From NCBI GenBank assembly GCA_002432195.1, contig DJGG01000151.1, positions 1-17,430 on the forward strand: a DNA stretch of 17,430 nt. The letters run 5' to 3'. This document shows, in pieces, positions 1 to 8,142 of this stretch (position 1 is its first letter; every line of letters begins with the position of its first letter). The notes below the pieces were generated by a model. That model saw nothing but the letters and a program-made list of their open reading frames with translations. It searched no databases and was not told the DNA's origin. Both the position numbers and the translations under genes were made by a program. The stretch is from Desulfobacteraceae bacterium UBA5852 (GTDB taxonomy: Bacteria > Desulfobacterota > Desulfobacteria > Desulfobacterales > UBA5852).

Positions 1-1
1 C

Positions 2-1585
2 GGGCACAGCAGCACCTCCATTTCGGCGGCCCTCGGCATCGCCTCGGCCAAGCAGATCAAGCAGGAGCGCGCGAAGGTCATCGCCGTCATCGGGGACGGC
101 TCACTGACCGCCGGCCTGGCCTATGAAGGTCTCAACCAGGCCGGCGACACCCACAAGGACACGGACCTGATCGTCATTCTCAACGACAACGACATGTCCA
201 TCGCCCGCAATGTCGGGGCGCTTTCCTCATTCCTGAGCCGCACCTTTTCCGCCAAGCGCTTGCAGGACCTGCGCCGGGAGATTGGTGAGTTCCTCAAATC
301 GCTGCCCAAGATCGGCGACGATGTCTACCAGTTGGCCAAGCGTTCCGAGGAATCCTTCAAGGCCTTCGTCACCCCCGGCATGCTGTTCGAGGCCTTCAAT
401 TTCGAATACTTCGGTCCCATCAACGGCCACCGGCTCAACCACCTCATCGATATTCTGGAGAACATCAAAACCCTGAGCGAGCCGGTGCTGCTGCACGTGC
501 TCACCAAGAAAGGCAAAGGCTATCCCCCGGCGGAAAAGAACCCGGTTTATTTCCATGGCTGCGGTAAATTCGAAGTCGAAACCGGCAACTGTATCCAGGC
601 CGCCGTCACCGCTCCTACCTACACCGAGGTTTTCGGCCGCACGATGCTGGAGTTGGCGGGCCAGGACAACCGCATCGTGGCGGTGACGGCCGCCATGCCC
701 GAGGGCACCGGCCTGTTGTCCTTCGCCCAGGCTTTCCCGGACCGGTTTTTCGACGTGGGCATCGCCGAACAGCACGGGGTGACCTTCGCCGCCGGCCTGG
801 CGGCCGAAGGCCTGCGCCCGGTGGTGGCGATCTATTCCACGTTTCTCCAGCGCGCTTACGATCAGATCCTCCACGATGTCTGTATCGAATCACTGCCCGT
901 GGTTTTCGCCCTGGACCGGGGGGGGATCGTGGGGGAGGACGGACCGACCCACCACGGTCTCTTCGATCTGGCTTTCCTCCGCAGCCTGCCCAACATGACC
1001 GTCATGGCCCCCAAGGATGAAAACGAGCTGCGGCGCATGCTGCATACCGCCCTGCTCCAACCGGGACCGACGGCCCTGCGCTACCCCCGGGGGACGGCTG
1101 TGGGCGTGCCCCTGGAGAAAACCATCCGTCCGCTGGACATCGGCAAGGCCGAAATTCTCACTGACGGGCCCGATCTCCTGATCCTGGCCGTCGGCCGCAC
1201 GGTCCTTGAAGCGCTGCGCGCCGAGAGCGCCCTGCGCAAGGAGGGCACGCAGGCCACGGTGGTCAACTGCCGTTTCGTCAAACCCCTGGACGCCGGCCTG
1301 GTTTGCGCACTGGCGGAGCGGATTCCGCGCATCGTCACCGTGGAGGAAAATGTCCGCATGGGGGGCTTCGGCAGCGCGGTGCTGGAGGTTCTGGCCGACA
1401 ACGCCATCACCGGGATGCGCCTGGTGCGCCTCGGAATCGGCGACCAATTCGTCGAGCAGGGCCCCCAGAAGGTGCTCCGCGGGCTGCATGGGGTGGATGC
1501 GGCGGCCATCGTCACGGCCGCCCATCGCATGGCGGAGACTGCCGCGGCGGCGCCTGCGCACCCCAATGTCGTGGCGCGGATTTGA
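2..1585 (+). CDS. dxs: 1-deoxy-D-xylulose-5-phosphate synthase, 3' part (5' end outside window)
   Basis: Condenses pyruvate and glyceraldehyde 3-phosphate to DXP using thiamine diphosphate, the first step of the MEP isoprenoid pathway, in the cytoplasm. The frame is open from base 2, giving 527 residues; the family is usually about 620-640, so roughly 100 N-terminal residues lie outside. Visible motifs are GHSSTSISAALG at the left edge, the ThDP/Mg motif GDGSLTAGLAYEGLNQAG followed by ILNDNDMS, the catalytic glutamate in GIAEQHG (codon 767-769), the GEDGPTHHG loop, and YPRG in the pyrimidine-binding half. The C-terminal transketolase domain is complete and ends at TGA 1583-1585. tlyA follows 183 bp downstream on the same strand, a neighbourhood seen in many bacteria. 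That gap holds only a small hairpin (GGCAGC/GCTGCC, 1703-1719) and no clear promoter. Identification is secure. Confidence 0.97.
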   Translation, partial: GHSSTSISAALGIASAKQIKQERAKVIAVIGDGSLTAGLAYEGLNQAGDTHKDTDLIVILNDNDMSIARNVGALSSFLSRTFSAKRLQDLRREIGEFLKSLPKIGDDVYQLAKRSEESFKAFVTPGMLFEAFNFEYFGPINGHRLNHLIDILENIKTLSEPVLLHVLTKKGKGYPPAEKNPVYFHGCGKFEVETGNCIQAAVTAPTYTEVFGRTMLELAGQDNRIVAVTAAMPEGTGLLSFAQAFPDRFFDVGIAEQHGVTFAAGLAAEGLRPVVAIYSTFLQRAYDQILHDVCIESLPVVFALDRGGIVGEDGPTHHGLFDLAFLRSLPNMTVMAPKDENELRRMLHTALLQPGPTALRYPRGTAVGVPLEKTIRPLDIGKAEILTDGPDLLILAVGRTVLEALRAESALRKEGTQATVVNCRFVKPLDAGLVCALAERIPRIVTVEENVRMGGFGSAVLEVLADNAITGMRLVRLGIGDQFVEQGPQKVLRGLHGVDAAAIVTAAHRMAETAAAAPAHPNVVARI

Positions 1586-1768
1586 AGCGACCGCGCAGGT
1601 GGAAGCCCGGAACACGCGATTATCACCGGAACCATCCGTGATCCGCCCGCTGCACCCATCGGGAGGCCACCACCCTGCCGGGCCGCTGCGGGTTCCCCCA
1701 ACGGCAGCCGATCGCTGCCCGTCCCTCGACGCGGCATTTCCGGGTCTCCCGATCCCCGGGCGCACACG

Positions 1769-2524
1769 GTGCCTTCGCCAGTGAAAGCGACCACCCGACA
1801 GCGACTCGACATGGCCCTGGTGGAAAGGGGCCTGGTTCCCAGCCGCCAGCGTGCCCAGGCGCTCATCATGGCCGGCCAGGTGCATGTCAACCAGGTGCCC
1901 GTGGACAAACCAGGCGCCCTGGTCCGGGTGCAGGACGCGGTCGAACTCCGGATCCCGGATCACCCCTTCGTCAGCCGGGGCGGCCTGAAACTGGCCCGCG
2001 GACTGTCCGCGTTCACGGTCGACCCCCGGGGGTTGGTCTGCCTGGACGTAGGGGCTTCGACCGGCGGTTTTACCGATTGCCTGCTGCAGCAGGGGGCCCG
2101 GCGCGTATACGCGGTGGATGTAGGCTACGGGCAGATGGCCTGGAAGTTGCGGCAGGACGAGCGGGTGGTGATCATCGAGCGCACCAACATCCGCTACCTG
2201 CCGGAGGGCGCCATTCCGGAACCCATCGATCTGGCCACGGTGGACGTCTCCTTTATCTCCCTGAAAATCGTCATGCCGATTGTGGCGCGATTGATGAAGC
2301 CGGGGGCCTCGGCCCTCGTTCTCATCAAGCCGCAGTTCGAGGTGGGCAAGGGACGTGTGGGCAAAGGCGGGGTGGTCAAGGACCCTCGGCTGCACGCCGC
2401 CGTGATCGAGGATCTCCAGGCGTATCTGGTGGCTTCCGGTTATCTGTGGGGCGGTGTCGTCGAATCCCCCATCCAAGGCCCCAAGGGCAACCGCGAATTC
2501 ATCGCCTGGCTGCGCCGCCGATAG
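1769..2524 (+). CDS. tlyA: TlyA family rRNA (cytidine-2'-O)-methyltransferase / hemolysin-like protein
   Basis: Predicted SAM-dependent 2'-O-methyltransferase of the TlyA family, whose characterised members methylate cytidines in 16S and 23S rRNA; the hemolysin name is historical. Residues about 10-60 form an S4 RNA-binding domain (RLDMALVERGLVPSRQRAQA, ALIMAGQVHVN). The FtsJ/RrmJ-type Rossmann domain follows, with SAM motif I LDVGASTGGFTDCLL. The catalytic K-D-K-E set is plausible in SRGGLKLARG, TVDVSFISL, LIKPQFEVGKG and GPKGNREF. The length of 251 residues is normal. The start is uncertain. GTG 1769 gives the longest form. GTG 1781, four codons later, gives an N-terminus (VKATTRQRLD) closer to typical family members. 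Neither has a clear Shine-Dalgarno sequence. It lies between dxs and the EF-G-like gene, both on the same strand. Confidence 0.93.
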   Translation: MPSPVKATTRQRLDMALVERGLVPSRQRAQALIMAGQVHVNQVPVDKPGALVRVQDAVELRIPDHPFVSRGGLKLARGLSAFTVDPRGLVCLDVGASTGGFTDCLLQQGARRVYAVDVGYGQMAWKLRQDERVVIIERTNIRYLPEGAIPEPIDLATVDVSFISLKIVMPIVARLMKPGASALVLIKPQFEVGKGRVGKGGVVKDPRLHAAVIEDLQAYLVASGYLWGGVVESPIQGPKGNREFIAWLRRR

Positions 2525-2641
2525 CGCGCGCCCACTTTTGATCTTGATTTTTTAGGCGGTAGCTTTTACCTATCATTGCTTTAAATCGCATTCGCCCCCT
2601 TGATCGACGGTATTGCCAACCAGATGCAGAGAGGAGTTTAA

Positions 2642-4717
2642 ATGGCGGATAACACGAATAAAATAAGAAACATCGCCCTGGTGGCCCACAACGGCGCAGG
2701 CAAAACCTCCCTGGCGGAAATCATGCTGTACAAAGCCGGGGTGATCAACCGCGTCGGCCGCGTCGAAGACGGCAATACCGCCATGGATACCGAGCCGGAG
2801 GAGATCAAGCGCGGCGCCAGCCTCTCCTGCGGGCTCCATCACTTCGAGTGGAAGAAGCATACCGTCAGCCTGATCGATACCCCGGGGGACCAGAACTTTT
2901 TCACCGACACCCAGAACGCCTTGCAGGCGGTGGATGCGGCCGTCTTTCTGATCGACGGCGTGGATGGCATTCGCGTGCAGTCCGAACAGGCCTGGGAAAT
3001 GGCCGGCCGTCTCGACCTCCCTTGCGCCATTTTCATCAACAAGCTGGACAAGGACCGTTCCGATTTCCGCAAAATGGTGCACGAGGCGACGGAGATTTTC
3101 AAGACGCCCAAGCCGATCGTGCTCCAGCTGCCCATCGGGGCCGAGGGGGAATTCAAGGGAATTGCGGACCTGATCGACTTGAAGGCCTATACCAGCGATG
3201 CCGACGGTAACGTTTCGGCCGGAGACCTTCCGAAGGACCTGGTCGAAGAGGTGGAAAGCGAACGGGAAGCCCTGATCGAAAATATCGCCGAAGCCGATGA
3301 TGCGCTGGTGGAGCGCTACCTGGAGGGCGAAACCCTCTCCCCCGAAGAACTCCAGACGGCTTTGCGCAAGGGCATCAACGAGCGCATTTTCGCCCCGGTG
3401 CTATGCGGGTCGGCGACCGGCAGAATCGGCATCGAGCGCCTGCTGGATTTCGTCGTCGAGGCGCTGCCCTCGCCGCTGGACCGCGGGGCGCGGGTGGGCA
3501 CCGACATGAAGGGGGACAACCGCATCGAGCGCCTCCCCGATCCCAATGGCCCCTTCGCGGCCTTCGTCTTCAAAACCGTAGCCGACCCCTATGCCGGGCG
3601 TCTGTCCATCTTCCGGATCGTGTCGGGATCCCTGGGCTCGGACGGGAATTTCTACAATGCCCACAAGGAAAGCCGGGAGCGTTTCAACCAGTTGCTGGCC
3701 ATCGCCGGCAAAGAGCAGAAACCGGCCAAGGAAGCCGGGCCCGGAGCCATTGTTGCCGTTGCCAAGTTGAAGGAGACCACCACGGGGGATACCCTGTGCG
3801 ACGAAGCCGGCAAAATCAAGTTCCCCTTTCCTGACCCGCTGCCCACCATGATTTCCTTCGCCCTGGAGGCGAAAAACAAGGGAGAAGAAGATAAGATTTA
3901 CATCTCCATGAACAAGCTGATGGAGGAAGACACGGGCCTGAAGCTCCATCGCAACCCCGAGACCAGCGAAATCATCCTCTCTGGACGGGGGCAAGTCCAC
4001 ATTGAAGCCGCCATCGAAAAAATGAAGCGCAAATACGGCGTGGAAGCCCTGCTCAGGGCACCCAAGGTGCCATACCGCGAGACCATCAAGAAGAAGATCC
4101 GGGTTCAAGGTCGCCACAAGAAGCAGACCGGCGGACATGGCCAGTTCGGCGACTGCTGGGTGCAGCTGGAACCCCTGCCCCGGGGCGGCGGTTTCGAGTT
4201 CGTGGATGCCATCGTGGGCGGGGCGATTCCCCGGCAGTATATCCCGGCGGTGGAAAAAGGCATTGTCGAGGCGGCCCAACGTGGCGTGCTGGCGGGCTAT
4301 CCCCTGGTGGATTTCAAGGCGATACTGGACGATGGCTCCTTCCACGCCGTGGACTCTTCGGAAATGGCGTTCAAAATCGCCGGTTCCCTGGCATTCAAAA
4401 AGGCGGCCGCCGATGCCGCGCCGGTGCTGCTGGAACCCATCATGGAGGTTACCGTGACCACCCCGGACGAGGTCATGGGCGATATCATGGGCGATCTCAA
4501 CGGCCGCCGGGGACGGGTTCTGGGCATGGAGAGCGCCGGACGCAACCAGGTGATAAAGGCCAACGTACCCTTGGCCGAGTTCCTGACCTACGCACCGGAC
4601 CTGCGCTCCATGACCGGCGGCCGGGGAACCTACTCAATGGCATTTTCGCATTACGACGAGGTCCCGGGGCAAATCGCCGAAAAGATCATCGCCGAGGCCA
4701 AAAAGGTCAACGACTGA
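2642..4717 (+). CDS. fusA: Elongation factor G-like translational GTPase (EF-G2 type)
   Basis: A 691-residue protein with the full EF-G layout: G domain, domain II, and domains III-V. Domain IV is marked by GGHGQFGDCWVQLEP and GGAIPRQYIPAVEKG, the C-terminal part by GDLNGRRGRVLGME and TGGRGTYSMAF. EF-G translocates tRNA and mRNA on the ribosome. The G motifs are divergent: G1 is AHNGAGKTS (residues 15-23), where canonical EF-G has AHIDAGKTT. G2 is RGASL, not RGITI. G3 is DTPGDQNF, with Asp83 where EF-G has the catalytic switch II histidine. G4 is NKLD (133-136). This pattern fits the EF-G2/EF-G-like paralogues and not the housekeeping EF-G of the str operon; no rpsL, rpsG or tuf lies nearby. 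A strong Shine-Dalgarno sequence (GAGGAG, 2631-2636) fixes ATG 2642. The AT-rich stretch 2536-2585 upstream may hold a promoter, but I find no good -35/-10 pair. Confidence 0.92.
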   Translation: MADNTNKIRNIALVAHNGAGKTSLAEIMLYKAGVINRVGRVEDGNTAMDTEPEEIKRGASLSCGLHHFEWKKHTVSLIDTPGDQNFFTDTQNALQAVDAAVFLIDGVDGIRVQSEQAWEMAGRLDLPCAIFINKLDKDRSDFRKMVHEATEIFKTPKPIVLQLPIGAEGEFKGIADLIDLKAYTSDADGNVSAGDLPKDLVEEVESEREALIENIAEADDALVERYLEGETLSPEELQTALRKGINERIFAPVLCGSATGRIGIERLLDFVVEALPSPLDRGARVGTDMKGDNRIERLPDPNGPFAAFVFKTVADPYAGRLSIFRIVSGSLGSDGNFYNAHKESRERFNQLLAIAGKEQKPAKEAGPGAIVAVAKLKETTTGDTLCDEAGKIKFPFPDPLPTMISFALEAKNKGEEDKIYISMNKLMEEDTGLKLHRNPETSEIILSGRGQVHIEAAIEKMKRKYGVEALLRAPKVPYRETIKKKIRVQGRHKKQTGGHGQFGDCWVQLEPLPRGGGFEFVDAIVGGAIPRQYIPAVEKGIVEAAQRGVLAGYPLVDFKAILDDGSFHAVDSSEMAFKIAGSLAFKKAAADAAPVLLEPIMEVTVTTPDEVMGDIMGDLNGRRGRVLGMESAGRNQVIKANVPLAEFLTYAPDLRSMTGGRGTYSMAFSHYDEVPGQIAEKIIAEAKKVND

Positions 4718-4737
4718 CCCGCGTCCCCCCTTCCCGG

Positions 4738-4786
4738 GATGCGCGCCCGATCCGCCCCGACCTTCCATAGCCGGGCGCGCATCTTT
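4738..4786 (+). terminator. Terminator-like inverted repeat after the EF-G-like gene
   Basis: Perfect 11-bp inverted repeat GATGCGCGCCC (4738-4748) / GGGCGCGCATC (4773-4783) followed by TTT, beginning 20 nt after the EF-G stop codon. The 24-nt loop and short T run are weaker than a textbook intrinsic terminator, but the position fits. Confidence 0.5.
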
Positions 4787-4828
4787 CGGAGTTCCCATTC
4801 CCTTTGGTGTCCCGGCTCGATCCTGCTG

Positions 4829-4859
4829 CGGAGGCAGGCGCATTTGGCGCCTGCCTCCG
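4829..4859 (+). terminator. Strong 13-bp hairpin, possible second terminator
   Basis: Perfect 13-bp stem CGGAGGCAGGCGC (4829-4841) / GCGCCTGCCTCCG (4847-4859) with a 5-nt loop. No clean T tract follows; only a T-rich stretch begins about 8 nt later. It may back up the hairpin at 4738-4786, act by another mechanism, or stabilise a transcript end. Confidence 0.45.
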
Positions 4860-4948
4860 GCCAAGCGATTTCCTTTACCCGGCGCCCCGTCTCCACGGTG
4901 CGGGACGGGAAACCCAGGCCTGCGACGCGCCGCGGGATGACGAAACAC

Positions 4949-4977
4949 TTGACATGCATGCCGTTGTAAGCTTTAAA
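4949..4977 (+). promoter_or_regulatory. Sigma70-type promoter upstream of the GrpE-like/DnaK-like operon
   Basis: Perfect -35 TTGACA (4949-4954), a 17-nt spacer, and -10 TTTAAA (4972-4977), in a local AT-rich island within very GC-rich DNA. Transcription would start near 4985, leaving a leader of about 360 nt before the GrpE-like ATG at 5345. No sigma32-type or CIRCE-like element was seen. Confidence 0.6.
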
Positions 4978-4984
4978 ATCAACA

Positions 4985-5344
4985 GGATAATCTGAATTTT
5001 CCGGCGGTTGCATCCGTGGACGCATGACGGGCAACCAAGGGATCAACGGCGCGCCAAGGCCGAAAGGCTGCGCGAATGCGCCTGGGAGGGCGGCCGCCAG
5101 CGGGCGGCAAGTCCCGGCGCCGCGCTCTACCTTTCGGCCTGATGTGTGTGCGGCTGCATGCCGGCGGGATGTGGATGATCCCACCCCAAGCTGAAATCCC
5201 CTCGCACCCCGGCGTGCGCCATGACGTTGGCGGGCCGCACCCCGCCACTGCACAGAAGCCAGATTGCCCGCGAGCCGCCTCTCCCTTGCGCCGTGGCGGC
5301 AGCCTTATGGTGCGGGGGCGTTTGGACACCCGAGAGAGGTTGAA
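4985..5344 (+). promoter_or_regulatory. Long GC-rich non-coding leader with several inverted repeats
   Basis: No credible gene lies in this stretch; the open frames across it have low-complexity Arg/Gly/Pro content. It has three nested or serial inverted repeats. (1) GGTTGC-AT-CCGT (5006-5017) pairs with ACGGGCAACC (5027-5036). (2) AGGCCGAAAGG (5057-5067) pairs with CCTTTCGGCCT (5130-5140), 11 bp perfect, enclosing 62 nt of GC-rich sequence. (3) GCATGCCGG (5156-5164) pairs with CCGGCGTGC (5209-5217, one G-U), enclosing GGGAT (5166-5170) / ATCCC (5178-5182). This could be a structured 5' leader that regulates the chaperone operon. It matches no RNA family I know, and GC-rich DNA gives some of these pairings by chance. 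Confidence 0.35.
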
Positions 5345-6190
5345 ATGAATTCCGAGCCTACTGACGATCAGGATGACCACTTGGGAATTCCGCTGGAAGA
5401 CTTGCCCACTGCCGATACCCCCGTCGCGGGATTGGAAGCGGATCGGGAAGCCGGCCCCTGGCTTCCGGAGGGCGCTTCCGCCGAACCGCCGACGGTACCC
5501 GGCGGCCAGGGCGTTACCGCCGAAACCCAGTTACCCCTCCCCTGCGAGCCACCGGCCGGGCACCCCACGCCCATCCCAGCGGAATTCGACAGCCCCCAGG
5601 ATGACGGCCTTGCCCCCAAGGGGGTGTCATCCACCGAATCGATCGGGGATGCCGAAACGATTGCCTGCCTGCGCCAGATCCATACCCGGCTCGACGGGTT
5701 GCAGCGGGAATTTGAAGGCAAGCTGAAATACGATGCCCAAAAAGACAGACTCATCGATCAGCTGCACCAGGAACTGCAGGGCTATCGGCAGGATTTTCTC
5801 AAGAAGCATTTTTTGACCGTCATATTGGATGTCATCAAAGTCGCCGACGACATCCGCAAATGGCTGCACTATTTCCGGGCACTGGATCCAGCCCAACGGG
5901 ATCCCCTGAAGCTGTTCCGCTACCTCGAAGCGGTTCCTTCCGATCTCGAGGATGTTTTTTGCTGGCACGGGGTCAAGCCGTACTCCACCATCGACGGGCA
6001 TTTCGACCCCACCCGTCATCGATCATTGAAACAGATTCCTACGGACGAGGCCGCCAAGGACAAAACGATCGCCCGCAGCCTGCGTCCGGGCTACGAGTGG
6101 GACGGCAAGGTCATTCGGCAGGAGATGGTGGCCGTCTATTTATACGAAGACGCTTCGCAACCGGAAAGCACGAGGAACGGCAATGAGTGA
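5345..6190 (+). CDS. GrpE-like nucleotide exchange factor for the adjacent DnaK-like protein
   Basis: 281 residues. Residues 1-100 are acidic, rich in Pro and Gly and probably disordered. Residues about 103-160 are a charged helix or coiled coil like the GrpE dimerisation helix, followed by helices to about 205. Residues about 209-268 resemble the GrpE beta domain: HFDPTRHRSLKQIPTDEAAK, then LRPGYEWDGKVIRQEMVAVY, comparable to the classical GY...G+VLRPA.V.V signature. GrpE proteins release ADP from Hsp70. Length exceeds the usual roughly 190-200 residues because of the N-terminal tail. ATG 5345 has a purine-rich Shine-Dalgarno (GAGAGG, 5332-5339 region); an upstream in-frame start at 5264 would add 27 residues read from leader sequence. 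The gene overlaps the DnaK-like gene by 8 nt, indicating translational coupling. It is too divergent and lacks the usual setting (hrcA, dnaJ) to call it the housekeeping grpE. Confidence 0.8.
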   Translation: MNSEPTDDQDDHLGIPLEDLPTADTPVAGLEADREAGPWLPEGASAEPPTVPGGQGVTAETQLPLPCEPPAGHPTPIPAEFDSPQDDGLAPKGVSSTESIGDAETIACLRQIHTRLDGLQREFEGKLKYDAQKDRLIDQLHQELQGYRQDFLKKHFLTVILDVIKVADDIRKWLHYFRALDPAQRDPLKLFRYLEAVPSDLEDVFCWHGVKPYSTIDGHFDPTRHRSLKQIPTDEAAKDKTIARSLRPGYEWDGKVIRQEMVAVYLYEDASQPESTRNGNE

Positions 6191-7847
6191 ACCCATTAAA
6201 AAAATCTTCGGCATCGATCTTGGAACGACGTATTCCTCCATTGCCTTTGTGGATGAATACGGCAAGCCGGTCATCATACCGAACGCCGAAAACCAGCGCA
6301 TCACTCCCTCCGTTGTCTTTTTTGACGGCAGCGAGATCGTGGTCGGCGATGTGGCCAAGGAGAGTGCCAAGCTCTATCCGAATGAGGTGGTCAGCTTTAT
6401 CAAACGCTCCATGGGCGAAGCCGACTATGTGTTCGAATACGACAATAAGACCTACCGGCCGGAAGAAATCTCGAGCTTCATTCTGCGCAAGGTGGCCCAG
6501 GATGCCGAACAGACCATTGGGGAGAAGGTACGGGATGTGGTGATCACCTGCCCCGCCTACTTCGGGATAAACGAGCGTGAAGCCACCCGCAAGGCCGGAG
6601 AGATCGCCGGGTTCAACGTGCGCCAGATCATCAACGAACCCACCGCGGCGGCCATCGCATACGGGACCGTGCAGGAAACGGAGAATCGCACCGTCCTGGT
6701 CTACGACCTGGGCGGCGGCACGTTCGACATCACGATGATCGACATTCAGGAGAACTCCATTGACGTCATCTGCACCGGTGGCGATCACAACCTGGGGGGC
6801 AAGGACTGGGACGACCGCATCGTGTCCTTCCTGGTGCAGGAATTTCAACGCCAGACCGGCTCCACGGAGGACATCCTCGAGGACCCGGACACCTGGCAGG
6901 ATCTGCAGCTGTCGGCCGAAAAGTCCAAAAAGATATTGTCCCAGCGGGACAAGACACCCATCTCCATCACCCACGGCGGCGAACGGGTCAAAGTGGAACT
7001 TGGCCGCAACAAGTTCGAGGAGATTTCCCGGGACCTTCTGGAGCGCACCGTTTCGCTCACCCACGAAATGCTGACGGAGGCGAAAAACAAAGGCTACGAG
7101 CGTTTCGACGAGATCATCATGGTGGGCGGGTCCACCCGCATGCCTCAGATCCCGGAGCGCATTCGGCGCGAATTCAACATGGAGCCCCGCATGTTCGATC
7201 CGGATGAGGCCATTGCCAAGGGGGCGGCCATCTACGGTTGGAAGCTTTCCCTCAATGACGGCTTGATCCGCCGCATTGCGGAGAAAACCAACCGCAATCC
7301 CGACGCCGAGCCGGATATCATGGAGACCACCCCGGCGAACATCATGGAGGAAGTCGTGCGCCAGATGTCGGAGGAGACCGGCGTCACCCTTTCGGCGGTA
7401 AGGCGCTCCACCATTTCCATCAACGACGTCACGAGCAAGAGTTTCGGGGTCGTAGCCCGCCGGCCCAACAACAGCGAAGCGGTTTTCAATCTCATCCTCA
7501 AGAACACCACCGTACCGGTGGACACCAAGCGTTCCTTCTACACGCCGGAGGCCAATCAGGAGAGGGTCCTGATTCGGATCATGGAAAACGAGAGCACCGA
7601 CAAGGTCGTTCCTGTGGAGCACTCGGCCGAAATCGGTACGGCGGTGCTGGTTCTGCCGGCCGGTTTGCCGGAGGATTCGCCGGTAGAAATTGAGTTTCAG
7701 CTCAACCGGGAAGGCCGGCTGCTGATTACCGCCGTGGAAACCAATGAGTTCCGAAAGGTCACCGCCAAGATCGAAACCCGATCGGTCATCCAGGGCAAGG
7801 AACTGGAGGAGGCCATGGCCCGCAGCCAAAGCCTCATCGTGCACTAG
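6183..7847 (+). CDS. Atypical lidless Hsp70 (DnaK-like) chaperone
   Basis: 554 residues against about 610-640 for DnaK. The ATPase domain (about 5-355) is well conserved: phosphate 1 IDLGTTYSS (11-19), NEPTAAAIAYG (151-161), phosphate 2 DLGGGTFDIT (175-184), NLGGKDWD (203-210) and VGGSTRMP (314-321). In place of the short hydrophobic DLLLLD-type linker there is a helical, charged segment at about 356-412. A beta-sandwich substrate-binding domain follows (about 413-535, DVTSKSFGVV, ILKNTTVPV, FQLNREGRLLITAVE). The chain ends about 18 residues after this domain, so the alpha-helical lid is absent and there is no EEVD-like tail. The start ATG 6183 has a Shine-Dalgarno GAGGA (6172-6176) inside the GrpE-like gene. 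It is probably an ATP-dependent peptide-binding chaperone or regulator specialised for the membrane protein encoded next. The standard dnaK is presumably elsewhere; this is inference. Confidence 0.88.
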   Translation: MSEPIKKIFGIDLGTTYSSIAFVDEYGKPVIIPNAENQRITPSVVFFDGSEIVVGDVAKESAKLYPNEVVSFIKRSMGEADYVFEYDNKTYRPEEISSFILRKVAQDAEQTIGEKVRDVVITCPAYFGINEREATRKAGEIAGFNVRQIINEPTAAAIAYGTVQETENRTVLVYDLGGGTFDITMIDIQENSIDVICTGGDHNLGGKDWDDRIVSFLVQEFQRQTGSTEDILEDPDTWQDLQLSAEKSKKILSQRDKTPISITHGGERVKVELGRNKFEEISRDLLERTVSLTHEMLTEAKNKGYERFDEIIMVGGSTRMPQIPERIRREFNMEPRMFDPDEAIAKGAAIYGWKLSLNDGLIRRIAEKTNRNPDAEPDIMETTPANIMEEVVRQMSEETGVTLSAVRRSTISINDVTSKSFGVVARRPNNSEAVFNLILKNTTVPVDTKRSFYTPEANQERVLIRIMENESTDKVVPVEHSAEIGTAVLVLPAGLPEDSPVEIEFQLNREGRLLITAVETNEFRKVTAKIETRSVIQGKELEEAMARSQSLIVH

Positions 7848-7852
7848 CCGGC

Positions 7853-7861
7853 TGTGGATAA
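7853..7861 (-). promoter_or_regulatory. Perfect DnaA-box sequence
   Basis: The minus strand reads TTATCCACA, identical to the E. coli consensus DnaA box, 5 nt after the DnaK-like stop codon. A second copy lies at 17411-17419. There is no cluster of boxes or AT-rich unwinding region, so this is not an origin. It may be a chance match or a regulatory DnaA site. Confidence 0.3.
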
Positions 7862-7943
7862 GCTGTGCCTCGGGCGGCCCATCGCCGCGGTGCGCGGCGC
7901 AAGGCCGGGCGATCCCGCCGTGGCGGGACGAGAGCCGTTTTCC

Positions 7944-7975
7944 GAGGTGCGGCGACAACCCGCGCCTCCTTTTTT
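7944..7975 (+). terminator. Rho-independent terminator of the GrpE-like/DnaK-like operon
   Basis: Stem GAGGTGCGG (7944-7952) pairs with CCGCGCCTC (7960-7968), 9 bp with one G-U, and a 7-nt loop. A T6 tract follows at 7970-7975. It lies 97 nt after the DnaK-like stop. Another short hairpin, TCCCGC/GCGGGA (7913-7928), sits just before it without a T tract. Confidence 0.75.
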
Positions 7976-8056
7976 CCAAACCCCGGGACCCTGGCGGGAA
8001 AGCCCGGCCCCCATTCTGGTCGCCCTCAGGCCGCCCGCCATCGACCCATGCTCCAC

Positions 8057-8084
8057 CCCGGGGAAGGTTCCCCCCGGGTTTTTT
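8057..8084 (+). terminator. Second terminator-like hairpin in tandem
   Basis: CCCGGGGAA (8057-8065) pairs with TTCCCCCCGGG (8068-8078) with a two-C bulge, directly followed by T6 (8079-8084). With the hairpin at 7944-7975 this separates the GrpE-like/DnaK-like operon from the membrane chaperone gene. Confidence 0.6.
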
Positions 8085-8104
8085 GTGCCCGTTCGACAAG
8101 GGCT

Positions 8105-8136
8105 GACAGGCGCGGGTCAGCCGGATCGCGCCTGTC
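8105..8136. repeat. 10-bp perfect inverted repeat just upstream of a promoter
   Basis: GACAGGCGCG (8105-8114) and CGCGCCTGTC (8127-8136), separated by 12 nt, end 6 nt before the -35 box at 8143. No T tract follows, so an operator-like protein-binding site is as plausible as a terminator. Confidence 0.5.
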
Positions 8137-8142
8137 TGGAGG

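Noticed and set aside
890..2476. Long minus-strand open frame (528 codons) across the dxs end and tlyA
   Set aside because: Opposite-strand shadow of two well-identified genes; the translation is rich in His, Arg, Gly and Asp and has no recognisable domain.
2538..2576. Possible promoter before the EF-G-like gene (TTGATT ... TATCAT)
   Set aside because: Spacer is 21 nt and no alternative pairing gives a good -35 and -10 together; only the AT-rich composition supports it.
5264..5344. Upstream start extending the GrpE-like protein by 27 residues
   Set aside because: The added residues read from leader sequence and are unlike the acidic N-terminus; ATG 5345 has a better ribosome-binding site.
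7848..7930. Possible replication origin near the DnaA box
   Set aside because: Only one box, GC-rich surroundings, and none of dnaA, dnaN, gyrB or parA nearby.
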